Part shown: positions 25,146 through 33,093 of the stretch, piece after piece
Numbering within the stretch: position 1 is the first letter of the stretch
Layout of the letters: each line of letters starts with the position of its first letter
From: Lachnospiraceae bacterium
GTDB lineage: Bacteria; Bacillota; Clostridia; Lachnospirales; Lachnospiraceae
Reading direction: 5' to 3'
Assembly (NCBI GenBank): GCA_022796795.1
Contig: JAAWJI010000028.1
Coordinates: 1-50,107 of the forward strand
Length of the DNA: 50,107 nt
Program-made: the position numbers and the translations under genes
Notes under the pieces: generated by a model
Seen by the model: the letters and a program-made list of their open reading frames with translations, nothing else
What the model was told of the DNA's origin: nothing
Database searches by the model: none

Positions 25146-27476
25146 TTATCCCCAAAATGCCGCCCCATGAGACACAAGGGCGCAGAGGAAAAAGCCCAGG
25201 GCTGTGGGGATCAGAAAAGCCGCGGTCGTCCACGTCCAGCTACCCGTTTCCTTGCGGATGGTGAGAAGGGTGGTGGAGCAGGGCCAGTGGAATAAAAACA
25301 GCAGCAAGGTACAAAGAGCCGTGGTCCTGGTCCAGCCCTGGGACAGGAGCAATGCTTTCAGCTCCGGCAAGGAGGCGGTCTCTATGAGAGTCCCCTGGGC
25401 TGTGTAGGCCATGAGCATTACCGGAATGACGATCTCGTTGGCAGGAAAGCCCAGGATAAAGGCCAGCAGAATAGTGCCGTCCAGTCCTAGGAAGCGGGCA
25501 AAGGGCTCCAGAAACCGGGAGCAGTGCAGGAGCAGGCTTTCCCCTCCTGTCTGGACATTTGCCAGGAACCAGATAAGGAGGCCCGCCGGAGCAGCCACAC
25601 AGACCGCCCGGCCCAGGACAAAGAGGGTGCGGTCCAGCACAGAGCGGACGAGAACCTGGACTGTCTGGGGTCTGCGGTAGGGCGGAAGCTCCAGCGTGAA
25701 GGAGGAGGGCACGCCTTTCAGGAGCGTATGGGACAGAAAGCGGGTGACGGCAAGGGTCATGACTGTGGAGAGCAGGATCAGGCCTGCCAGTAAAAGAGCG
25801 GTGCGGATAGAACTGCCTCCGGATTCTGCTCCGGCAAAAAACAGGGTGATGAGGGTGATGAGGGCCGGAAAGCGTCCGTTACAGGGCACCAGGCTGTTGG
25901 TGAGAAGAGCCAGCAGCCGCTCCCGGGGGGAGTCGATGATGCGGCAGCCCGTGACGCCTACCGCATTGCAGCCAAAGCCCATAGCCATAGTCAGGGCCTG
26001 TTTTCCGCAGGCCTGGCAGCGCAGGAAGCAGTGGTCCAGGTTGTAGGCAATGCGGGGAAGATACCCGGAGTCCTCCAGCAGGGTAAAAAGAGGAAAGAAA
26101 ATGGCCATGGGCGGCAGCATGACGGAGACCACCCAGGTCAGAACCCGGTAAACGCCCAGAACCAGAGCATCCCGAAGCCAGTCCGGAGCATGGAGCAGGA
26201 GGAGAAACCGGTTCAGGGGCTCCTGGAAATCCGAAAAGACCTGGGAGAGAAGCCGGGAGGGCAGGTTGGCCCCGGTGATGGTAAGCCAGAACAGAAAGGT
26301 AAGGAAAAGCAGCATGAGAGGATATCCCATACGCCGGCTGGTGAGAATGGCATCCAGCTTCCGGTCCCGTTTCAGATAATCTGGTTGCTCATAGCGCACG
26401 GTCTCCTGGCAGATAGCCTCTGCCTGTTTTAAAAGAGCGGACACCAGCTGGTCCCGCAAGGCGTCCCGGTGAAGGCCGGCCAGGCGAAGCTGCTTTTTTG
26501 TATCCTCCAGAGCAGTCTTTAGTTCCGGGTCGCCGGCAGGGTCCCAGGAGAGATAGTCACAGATTTCCTGGGAGAGGGAAGCGTCCTCCTCCAGGAGACG
26601 TAAGGCCAGCCAGGGGGGAGGAAGCTTTTTGCAGTCCCTCTGGGCAAGAAGAGGCTCCAGGAGGGAGACGGCCTCCCGGATAGGAGCGGGGTAGGCGACG
26701 GGAGAAGAGGAGTCAGATGTGCGGCTGAGCGGGGAAGCCAGCACTGTGTCCGCAGCGGCCAGCACGTCCTGCAGGCTCTTTTTCTTTCGGGCTGTAGTTC
26801 CCACCACAGGGATCTTAAGTCTCCTGCTTAAGCCTTCCAGATCCACTCGAATCTGTTTGCGCCGGGCTTCGTCCATGAGGTTGACGCAGAGAACCACCCG
26901 GCGGGTCAGCTCCAGGATCTGCAGCACCAGATTCAGGCTGCGCTCCAGGCAGGAGGCGTCGCAGACAACGATGACCGCATCCGGCTCCCCAAAGCAGAGA
27001 AGCTTCCGGGCAGCCTCCTCCTCCGCGGAGTGGGCCATGAGGGAGTAGGTGCCTGGCAGATCCGCCAGCAGAAAGGAATGTCCCTGAAAGCTGCAGCGTC
27101 CCCAGGCACAGGACACGGTTTTCCCCGGCCAGTTGCCTGTGTGCTGCTTCATGCCGGTAAGCCCGTTGAAGACCGTGCTTTTCCCCACATTGGGATTCCC
27201 GGCCAGAGCCACCACAGGCTCTTTTTTTTCGGAAGCCCGGGAGGGCGGCAGGATTTCCACCCGGCAGCTGTCCCGGGCCCGCAGGGCAATGACTGCGCCC
27301 CGGATCAGATAGGCGCGTGGATCGCCTCCGGGCCCATGTCCCACGCAGGTAACCTGGGTGCCCTGAGTCAGTCCTAAGTCCAGAAGACGCCTTCGCATAC
27401 TTCCGGTATGTATAAGCTTCTGAACGAGGGCGGAATCACCCGGGTTCAGATCATAGAGAGTCCATTGCCGATTCAT
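25146..27476 (-). CDS. feoB: Ferrous iron transporter, FeoA-FeoB fusion
   Basis: 776-residue protein. Residues 1-78 form the SH3-like FeoA domain (LYDLNPGDSALVQ...MRRRLLDLGLTQGT), normally a separate protein. The G domain follows: G1 GNPNVGKST (93-101), G3 D139-LPG, G4 N199-LMD. The membrane part starts at about residue 345 with gate-region motifs including LEDSGYLPRIAY and GFGCNAVGVTGCRI, and ends with further helices. It imports Fe(II) across the cytoplasmic membrane under anoxic conditions. GGGAGG precedes the ATG. It is convergent with the ABC permease gene, only 67 nt apart. No FeoC or iron regulator gene is adjacent. Confidence 0.95.
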   Translation of the reverse strand: MNRQWTLYDLNPGDSALVQKLIHTGSMRRRLLDLGLTQGTQVTCVGHGPGGDPRAYLIRGAVIALRARDSCRVEILPPSRASEKKEPVVALAGNPNVGKSTVFNGLTGMKQHTGNWPGKTVSCAWGRCSFQGHSFLLADLPGTYSLMAHSAEEEAARKLLCFGEPDAVIVVCDASCLERSLNLVLQILELTRRVVLCVNLMDEARRKQIRVDLEGLSRRLKIPVVGTTARKKKSLQDVLAAADTVLASPLSRTSDSSSPVAYPAPIREAVSLLEPLLAQRDCKKLPPPWLALRLLEEDASLSQEICDYLSWDPAGDPELKTALEDTKKQLRLAGLHRDALRDQLVSALLKQAEAICQETVRYEQPDYLKRDRKLDAILTSRRMGYPLMLLFLTFLFWLTITGANLPSRLLSQVFSDFQEPLNRFLLLLHAPDWLRDALVLGVYRVLTWVVSVMLPPMAIFFPLFTLLEDSGYLPRIAYNLDHCFLRCQACGKQALTMAMGFGCNAVGVTGCRIIDSPRERLLALLTNSLVPCNGRFPALITLITLFFAGAESGGSSIRTALLLAGLILLSTVMTLAVTRFLSHTLLKGVPSSFTLELPPYRRPQTVQVLVRSVLDRTLFVLGRAVCVAAPAGLLIWFLANVQTGGESLLLHCSRFLEPFARFLGLDGTILLAFILGFPANEIVIPVMLMAYTAQGTLIETASLPELKALLLSQGWTRTTALCTLLLFLFHWPCSTTLLTIRKETGSWTWTTAAFLIPTALGFFLCALVSHGAAFWG

Positions 27477-27516
27477 AGAAAAACCTCCCAGCAGGGGCCG
27501 GATATGGCCCTTTTTA

Positions 27517-27569
27517 ATAAGATAGGGTAAACGGCGCGCCTGGCAGCGTGCTTTTTCATTCTATCTTAT
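27517..27569 (-). promoter_or_regulatory. Inverted repeat in the feoAB leader
   Basis: ATAAGATAG (27517-27525) and CTATCTTAT (27561-27569) form a perfect 9-bp repeat around 35 nt. On the minus strand a second small hairpin (GGGCC/GGCCC) follows before the ribosome site. It may be a leader structure or a repressor site. I could not match it to the NiCo/czcD riboswitch pattern. Confidence 0.45.
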
Positions 27570-27689
27570 GCGGGGAGGATGGAAGAGTGATTCTTTTGGA
27601 ATCTGTTTTTTTGTGGATTTGCCAATGTTACGGAGAACGGAGTGAACAGTAATATGAGATAAAAATGACCATGCAAAAAAACAAACCGT

Positions 27690-27718
27690 TTGTATTATGA
27701 AAGGAAATTCGTTATACT
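27690..27718 (+). promoter_or_regulatory. Putative promoter of the AAA-ATPase-like gene
   Basis: TTGTAT (27690-27695), 17 bp, TATACT (27713-27718). The palindrome ACAAAC-C-GTTTGT overlaps the -35 box. Between here and the feoAB leader (27570-27680) I see nothing else. Confidence 0.55.
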
Positions 27719-27796
27719 TATAGAAAGCAACAATCTATGGATCGTTTCCTGGAGAAAGTTGAGTTAAAATCTATGGAGAGGGAAGGTGTGGATTTC

Positions 27797-29086
27797 ATGG
27801 CAAGAACCATAGGAATAGGAATTCAGATCTTTGAGAAGCTTATAAATTCAAATTGCTTTTATATAGATAAAACGGATTTTATTCGGGAGCGGTTTCTTTC
27901 CATAGAATATGCAGGGGAGGGACAGATATTTGAGGGATTGTCCATATGGGAGGACGAAAAATACAGAGTGCTCCAGGGAACCTGGCCGGTGATCAGCATT
28001 TCTTTTGCAAATGTAAAGGAGAGTACTTATGAGAAAACCCGGTATCGGATGCACCAGATCCTAATGAAATTATATTCGCAGAATCGTTTTTTGTTGGAGA
28101 GCGATCTTCTGGACCCTGGGGAGAAGGCCTATTTCAGCCGTATAGGGGAAAATATGGTTGAAGAGGATGCTACCATGAGTATTCATAACCTGTCTGACTT
28201 TCTCAGCAGGTATTATAAAAAGAGGGTGATTATTCTTCTGGATGAATACGATACCCCTATGCAGGAGGCCTATGTAAATGGCTACTGGGAAGAACTGGCG
28301 GCCTTTACCCGGAACCTGTTTCATGCCTCTTTTAAGACAAATCCATATCTGGAGCGGGCGGTTATGACCGGGATCACGCGGGTGAGCAAGGAATCTGTTT
28401 TTTCGGATTTGAATAATCTGGAGGTTGTGACTGCCACTTCTGAGAAATACAAAGACGGCTTTGGGTTCACGGAGGAGGAGGTATTTGCGGCATTAGAGGA
28501 GTTCTCCCTGTCCGACCGAAGGGAAGAAGTAAAGAAATGGTATGATGGCTTTGTCTTCGGAGGCAGAGCGGATATCTATAATCCATGGTCCATTTTAAAC
28601 TATCTGGACAAGAAAAGGGCAGGAGCTTACTGGGCAAATACCAGTTCCAATAGTCTGGTGGGCAAGCTAATCAGAGAGGGAAGCCCGGAGATCAAGATGG
28701 TAATGGAACAGCTTCTGCAAGGGGAAAGCTTGCATACAGCTCTGGATGAGCAGCTTGTATTTAGTCAGTTGGATCAGGGAGATGAAGCTGTGTGGAGTCT
28801 GCTGCTGGCTAGCGGATATTTAACAGCTGTACATTCTGAGCTTAATATGGAACGGCTGGAAATGGAATATGATCTGAAGCTAACGAACACAGAAGTTCGC
28901 TTTATGTTCCTGCAGATGATCCGGGGATGGTTTGGAGAATGTCGCAAGGTACAAAACGCATTTGTACAGGCACTGCTTTCCGGTGATCTGGATGGAATGA
29001 ATGTATATATGAATGAGGTTTCCAGCCAATTATTCAGCAGCTTTGATACAGGAAGGAAGCCCCGGCGGCCATTTTGGGAAGAATAG
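27797..29086 (+). pseudogene. AAA-ATPase-like / PD-(D/E)XK family protein, degraded
   Basis: Member of the PF09820 AAA-ATPase-like family, abundant in gut Clostridia and Bacteroidia, of unknown role. The start ARTIGIGIQIFEKL is typical, and I chose the ATG at 27797 with GAGGGAAGG upstream. After FYIDKTDFIRE the sequence jumps straight to RFLSIEYAGEGQIFEGLSIW. The usual intervening segment of about 30 residues holding the Walker A loop (TRPRRFGKT-like) is missing in frame. The Walker B-like IILLDEYDTPM and the following helical part remain. At FSSFDTGRK (about 29059) family homology ends abruptly; the C-terminal nuclease domain is lost and the last codons run into the carbamate-kinase remnant. 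It is unlikely to hydrolyse ATP. Confidence 0.8.
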
Positions 29087-29646
29087 AGGCTCGGGGGAAT
29101 TGTCTGACTGCCGCATAGTCTGCCACCTCCTCCGGGGTGATACGGTCCAGCTCTTTCATCTGGTTGGTGCCAAAGTTGATGCACATGCGTTCCCGGCCTG
29201 TGAGAATCAAAAGCATATCCGCGTCCAGAAGCTTCGCCAGCTTCCCGCTGGTGTAGTCCTTTTCGATGACAGCGCTGGCGCCCTTCAGGTGATGGCGCTG
29301 CTTTAACACCAGGATTCCCCCGTCGCCGGCAGCGATGACCACGTGACCGGCGTCACAGAGGGTGCGGATGGCCTTTGTCTCCACGATTTCCGTTGGCTTG
29401 GGTGCAGGCACCACCCGGCGGAAGCACTTTCCCTCTTCCCCCACCACATAGTTGCCCTTGGCCTCCTCGGCTGCCGCTTCCTTTGCGCTCATATAGCGGT
29501 TGATGACCTTCAGTGGCTGGTAGAAGGCGTCGTCATAGGGGTCCACGATGATCTGGGTGATAACGGTGCACACGGTCTTGGAGATGCTCCGATTCAGCAG
29601 CTCCTCCCGGATGGCGTTTTGCAGGTCGTATCCGATATCGCCCTGC
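29060..29646 (-). pseudogene. arcC: Carbamate kinase remnant, truncated at both ends
   Basis: The reading frame, continued upstream of the GTG at 29573, gives GDIGYDLQNAIREELL, then KTVCTVITQIIVDPYDDAF, FRRVVPAPKPTEIVE, HVVIAAGDGGI, KDYTSGKLAKLLDADMLLILT and LPKM. These are characteristic internal segments of carbamate kinase (carbamoyl phosphate plus ADP to ATP). About the first 85 and last 45 residues of a normal enzyme of about 310 are absent. On the left it is fused to the broken AAA-ATPase gene near 29060-29064. On the right an in-frame TAG and a 32-bp repeat begin immediately. No arginine-deiminase genes are nearby. Inactive relic. Confidence 0.85.
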
Positions 29647-29678
29647 TACCCTCTGTGGACAAGGGGATATAGAAAGAA
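29647..29678 (+). repeat. 32-bp dispersed repeat, copy 1
   Basis: Begins TACCCTCTGTGGACAAGGGG and ends ATATAGAAAGAA. It matches 48491-48522 at 29 of 32 positions and abuts the point where carbamate-kinase homology stops. Confidence 0.7.
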
Positions 29679-29834
29679 TATCATAAAAGGGGCCAAAAGT
29701 AACGCCTTTTCTTTTTCATAAATATCTGTTATACTTTACAAAAATGGATGACTCTGGCGCGCGGACCTGATTTTGGGGAAAATGGCGCAAGGGCGATCTC
29801 AGGGACAGAAGAAGAGGAAAAGGAGGAGCCGGCA

Positions 29835-30371
29835 ATGGATTTTGAACGCTTAAGGGCAGAGGGAGAGAAAGCAGGGTTTACCAATGTGGCGCTGCTGGAC
29901 TGCAGTACCATGGAGCTGAAGAAGGAGGTGCGGGACATGTGCGCCTCAGGACAATGCAAGCGGTACGGAACCAACTGGGCTTGTCCTCCTGCCTGCGGAA
30001 CCCTGGAGGAGTGCGAGGCGCGAATCCGTAAATTTAAGAGAGGACTTCTGGTACAGACCGTGGGAGAGCTGGAGGATGAGCTGGACGGCGAGGGCATGAT
30101 GGAGGCCCAGGAACGGCACAAGGAAAACTTTGTCCGTTTTCTGACGGTGCTGCGGAAGGAATTTCCGGAGCTTCTGGCGCTGGGAGCCGGCACCTGTACG
30201 GTGTGTGCTTCCTGCAGCTATCCGGACGCTCCGTGCCGGTTTCCGGAAAAAGCCTTTTCCTCGGTAGAATCCTACGGAGTTCTGGTTATGCAGCTCTGCA
30301 AGGATAATCAGATGGAGTATTATTATGGAAAGGATCACATCGCCTATACCAGCTGCTATCTGCTGGAATAA
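29835..30371 (+). CDS. DUF2284 predicted metal-binding protein
   Basis: 178-residue cysteine-rich cytoplasmic protein. The family signature is visible in CASGQCKRYGTNWACPPACG, with a second cysteine cluster in GTCTVCASCSYPDAPC, together enough to bind an Fe-S cluster or zinc. AGGAGG lies 8 nt before this ATG; a longer in-frame opening from 29748 has no ribosome site. A TATACT box lies at about 29731. DUF2284 proteins often sit beside corrinoid or radical-SAM genes, and here a corrinoid protein follows after 112 nt. Function unknown. Confidence 0.85.
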   Translation: MDFERLRAEGEKAGFTNVALLDCSTMELKKEVRDMCASGQCKRYGTNWACPPACGTLEECEARIRKFKRGLLVQTVGELEDELDGEGMMEAQERHKENFVRFLTVLRKEFPELLALGAGTCTVCASCSYPDAPCRFPEKAFSSVESYGVLVMQLCKDNQMEYYYGKDHIAYTSCYLLE

Positions 30372-30483
30372 TCCTGCAGGTCCTTTGGGGAAGACAGGAG
30401 GGGCAAGGCTACTGCTTTCAGCTGTGCCGGGGGCAGACAGTTGAATGGATCAGCACAATACATCAGGGAAGGGCGAGAAAAAT

Positions 30484-31134
30484 ATGCCAGAAGTATCGGA
30501 AGCCATTTATGAGGAAATCCGCAGAGCCATCGGTCAGGGACAGCCCAAGGAGGCGGAGCGGCTGGTACAAAAAGCTCTGGAGGACGGGTTTCCGGCGGCG
30601 GAGATTTTAAACCAGGGCATGGTGGAAGCCATGCGTCAGGTTGGACAGCAATACAAAGACGGGGAATTTTTTATTCCCGGGGTTCTGGCGGCTGCCAGGG
30701 CCATGCGCAGCGGGGTTACGGTGCTGGAGCCGGAGCTGGTCAAACAGAATCATGGAAAGATCGGCCTGGTGATCCTGGGAACCGTAGAGGGAGATCTTCA
30801 CGACATGGGCAAAAATCTGGTGGGCATCATGTTCCGCTGTTCCGGCTTTGAGGTGATTGACCTGGGGGTGGATGTATCTGAAAAGCAGTTTCTGACCGCT
30901 TTACGGGAAAATCCCCAGGCTTCCATTGTGTGCATTTCCACTCTTTTGTCCACTACCCTGCCCGAGATGCGCCGGATTGTCCGGGGGCTGCGCCAGGCAG
31001 ATAAGAAAAAGACGCTTAAGATCATGGTGGGAGGAGCGCCTGTGACCCAGGAATTTGCGGACAGCATCGGGGCGGATGCCTATACGGAAAATGCAGTGGA
31101 CGCGGCGGAGCTGGCCCGAAGCTTTTTTATCTGA
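30484..31134 (+). CDS. Corrinoid (B12-binding) methyltransferase-associated protein
   Basis: 216-residue protein of the MtaC/MtbC type, which carries a methyl group on cobalamin between two methyltransferases. The helical cap domain (about 1-88) precedes the Rossmann-like B12 domain (about 92-214). The cobalt-ligand motif is D104-L-H106-D-M-G109 in EGDLHDMGKNL, with the S-x-L in CISTLLSTT and the GG of MVGGAPV. I start at 30484, after GGGAAGGGCGAG; an in-frame ATG at 30445 is less well served. No substrate methyltransferase, reactivase (RamA-like) or MtrH-like gene is present, so its partners are elsewhere. Confidence 0.9.
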   Translation: MPEVSEAIYEEIRRAIGQGQPKEAERLVQKALEDGFPAAEILNQGMVEAMRQVGQQYKDGEFFIPGVLAAARAMRSGVTVLEPELVKQNHGKIGLVILGTVEGDLHDMGKNLVGIMFRCSGFEVIDLGVDVSEKQFLTALRENPQASIVCISTLLSTTLPEMRRIVRGLRQADKKKTLKIMVGGAPVTQEFADSIGADAYTENAVDAAELARSFFI

Positions 31135-31225
31135 TAAAAAAAATCCGGCTTGCCGGATTCTCGCGCCGGAGCGTAGCTGTGTCAGCAGCCATTTTCCTTA
31201 GCGCGGAGCGCGTTTGCCGGCGGTA
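31135..31225 (-). repeat. Diverged fourth copy of the structured repeat, plus adjacent hairpin
   Basis: CGCCGG (31164-31169) pairs with CCGGCG (31217-31222) as the outer stem. GCTG (31176-31179)/CAGC (31183-31186) and GCGC (31201-31204)/GCGC (31208-31211) lie inside. AGCTGTGTCAGCAGC and the hairpin followed by TTTGC align with the minus sense of copies A-C. To its left, AATCCGGC/GCCGGATT (31142-31159) follows an A run, which would be a terminator on the minus strand only. Confidence 0.5.
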
Positions 31226-31253
31226 CATGTAGGTTCGGAAAGAGGGTGATGAG

Positions 31254-32774
31254 GTGAAGCTCAGCAAGCAGCTGCTGTATGACCGGCTCAGTGAAAGCTA
31301 TACCATAACGGCATTCGGCAGCATGGACGGGCAGACAGAATTGGGGAGTCCCCTGTTCTATGAGAAGGGGACAGAGTTTCAGCGGGGGCATGTGTACCTG
31401 CTGGATCACTGGGAGGAGGATCTGCCGGTGGACAGCACGTCCCTGTTTGTGGTTTGCGAGAGCCAGGCCGAGCCTGGGGGACGGACAGCCAATTCCTTCT
31501 TTGTGATCCGGGACCCAGTCAGTAGTATTTCTCTCTATAATAAAATTCTGAAAATATATAGCATCTACGATGAGTGGAAGGAAGAGACCATACGCCTGAG
31601 TATGGAGGATGGAACCCTGGAGGAGATGCTGACAGCTACCTATGAGGTGCTGGGAAATCCCCTGCTGTTGCTTACCGCGGATTTTCAGGTGGTGGGGGAG
31701 GTGGGCATGGACAGCCTGCCGTCGGAAAAACAGCTGTTCCGCATGAACACAGGCAGCATTGAGGTCATCAATGCCCTGAAGCAGGACCCCCTGTACAATG
31801 AGATGCAAGAGCGCAAGGAGCCCTTTTTGTTTCCGGATCAGCTCATGGGCGTGCGGTTCTGGAATATGAATATCCGGCGCTATGAGAGAACTACCCACCG
31901 GCTTTTGCTTCTGGAGGGAGAGCGCCCTCTGAAGGGAGCGGACGCCTATGTGTTGTCTATATTTTCCAAAACCTTGCCCCATGTGCTGTTTCACAGTCAG
32001 GAACAGCCGGGAGTGCAGGAGCGGCCTCTGCAGGAAGCTCTGGAGCGGGCCGTGTCGGACCGGAGCGCGGACTATATGCGGATCAGCCAGCAGCTTCTGA
32101 CGGCCGGATGGAATACGGGACACCATTACCTGTGCCTGGTTCTGCAGATCACCTATCTGGACCAGAAGAACCTGACGATCCCGGCTATCTGCCGCTATGT
32201 GGAGGCGCTGCTTCCGGATTCCTGCGCCTTTCCTTTTAAGGAAGATATTGTGGTGTTTTTGAACCTGACCAGGCTCAATCTGGACGAGGAGGAGGCATCC
32301 CGAAAGCTTACCGTATTTATCCGGGACAGCTTTTTGAAAGCAGGCTACAGCCGTGCCATGAAAAATCACTGGAATCTGCGCCGACAGTATGAACAGGCGG
32401 TCATTGCTTTGCATCTGGGAAATGAAAAGAAGCCCTATCTTTGGATTTACCATTTCAACGATCTGGCCCTGCCCTATATGTTGAGCCAGGTGACCAGACA
32501 GCTTCCCAGCTATATGCTGTGCCACGAAAAGCTGCTTAAGCTTAAGGAGCTGGATCTGGCCCAGAACACGGAGTATGTGAAAACCCTGGGGGTCTATCTG
32601 GATAATCATCTCAATGCGGTCCAGTCGGCCAAGGCCTTGTTTATCCACCGCAGTACCCTGCTCTACCGGCTGGAAAAGATTCAGAACATTTTGGAAACCC
32701 GCTTTGAAGACCCGGATGAGATTCTGTATCTCATGCTGTCCTTCCGGCTTATGGATCACGGAGGGAATGTCTGA
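31254..32774 (+). CDS. PucR-family transcriptional regulator
   Basis: 506-residue regulator. The N-terminal half is a PucR-type sensory region, the middle resembles a GGDEF-like/CdaR linker, and the C-terminal helix-turn-helix (about 445-500) shows LDNHLNAVQSAKALFIHRSTLLYRLEKIQNIL, typical of PucR/CdaR proteins. The start is GTG at 31254 with AGAGGGTGATGAG upstream; no better ATG is in frame. It lies downstream of the corrinoid gene across a structured repeat. PucR members respond to purine or amino-acid degradation or to one-carbon substrates; control of methyl-transfer genes is possible but unproven. Confidence 0.88.
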   Translation: MKLSKQLLYDRLSESYTITAFGSMDGQTELGSPLFYEKGTEFQRGHVYLLDHWEEDLPVDSTSLFVVCESQAEPGGRTANSFFVIRDPVSSISLYNKILKIYSIYDEWKEETIRLSMEDGTLEEMLTATYEVLGNPLLLLTADFQVVGEVGMDSLPSEKQLFRMNTGSIEVINALKQDPLYNEMQERKEPFLFPDQLMGVRFWNMNIRRYERTTHRLLLLEGERPLKGADAYVLSIFSKTLPHVLFHSQEQPGVQERPLQEALERAVSDRSADYMRISQQLLTAGWNTGHHYLCLVLQITYLDQKNLTIPAICRYVEALLPDSCAFPFKEDIVVFLNLTRLNLDEEEASRKLTVFIRDSFLKAGYSRAMKNHWNLRRQYEQAVIALHLGNEKKPYLWIYHFNDLALPYMLSQVTRQLPSYMLCHEKLLKLKELDLAQNTEYVKTLGVYLDNHLNAVQSAKALFIHRSTLLYRLEKIQNILETRFEDPDEILYLMLSFRLMDHGGNV

Positions 32775-32833
32775 CCCGCATGGGCGGTGGGAAAGCCTGT
32801 CTGGACGAATTTTCACAGGGGCCATGCAGACAT

Positions 32834-32880
32834 AGAAAAAGAAAAACCGGCTGGATTTCTCCGCCGGCTTTTCTTTTTCT
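32834..32880 (+). terminator. Strong extended terminator hairpin
   Basis: AGAAAAAGAAAAACCGGC (32834-32851) pairs with GCCGGCTTTTCTTTTTCT (32863-32880) at 17 of 18 positions. The T-rich right arm doubles as the termination tract; the mirrored A tract makes it a possible bidirectional terminator. Confidence 0.85.
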
Positions 32881-33031
32881 TATGAGGGGGGAGATAGTGA
32901 ATGAATCAACTATCTACGATTAGTATAATGCCCAAATGTGTTGAAAGTATGTCCATTTTCTAAAAGAAAAATAAAAATTCGAAAAAAAGTTTGAATAAAG
33001 CTTTAAGGTTTGGGCAAATCCGGAGGAAGGA

Positions 33032-33060
33032 TTGGAAATCCGCAGGAAGTGTGGTATACT
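33032..33060 (+). promoter_or_regulatory. Promoter of the murE-like gene
   Basis: TTGGAA (33032-33037), 17-bp spacer, TATACT (33055-33060), with TG near the -10 box. The start codon at 33094 leaves a leader of about 27 nt. Confidence 0.7.
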
Positions 33061-33093
33061 AGGGGGCAGAGACAAAAAAGAAAGGACTTGTGT

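Larger units (their letters stand above)
32775..33093 (+). other. Intergenic region between pucR-type gene and murE-like gene
   Basis: 319 nt without a gene. It holds the terminator at 32834-32880, a GATAGT/ACTATC inverted repeat near 32892-32912, an AT-rich stretch with runs of A around 32960-33000, and the promoter at 33032-33060. Confidence 0.6.

Noticed and set aside
27477..27600. NiCo/czcD-type metal riboswitch before feoAB
   Set aside because: The GCAGGCA and related core motifs that I recall for that class are not visible. Only an inverted repeat can be supported.
27737..27796. Upstream ATG codons for the AAA-ATPase-like gene
   Set aside because: The family begins at MARTIGIGIQ and the ribosome site GAGGGAAGG serves 27797.
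31182..32825. 547-codon minus-strand open frame opposite the PucR gene
   Set aside because: The plus-strand product has the PucR helix-turn-helix. The antisense frame is a by-product of codon bias.
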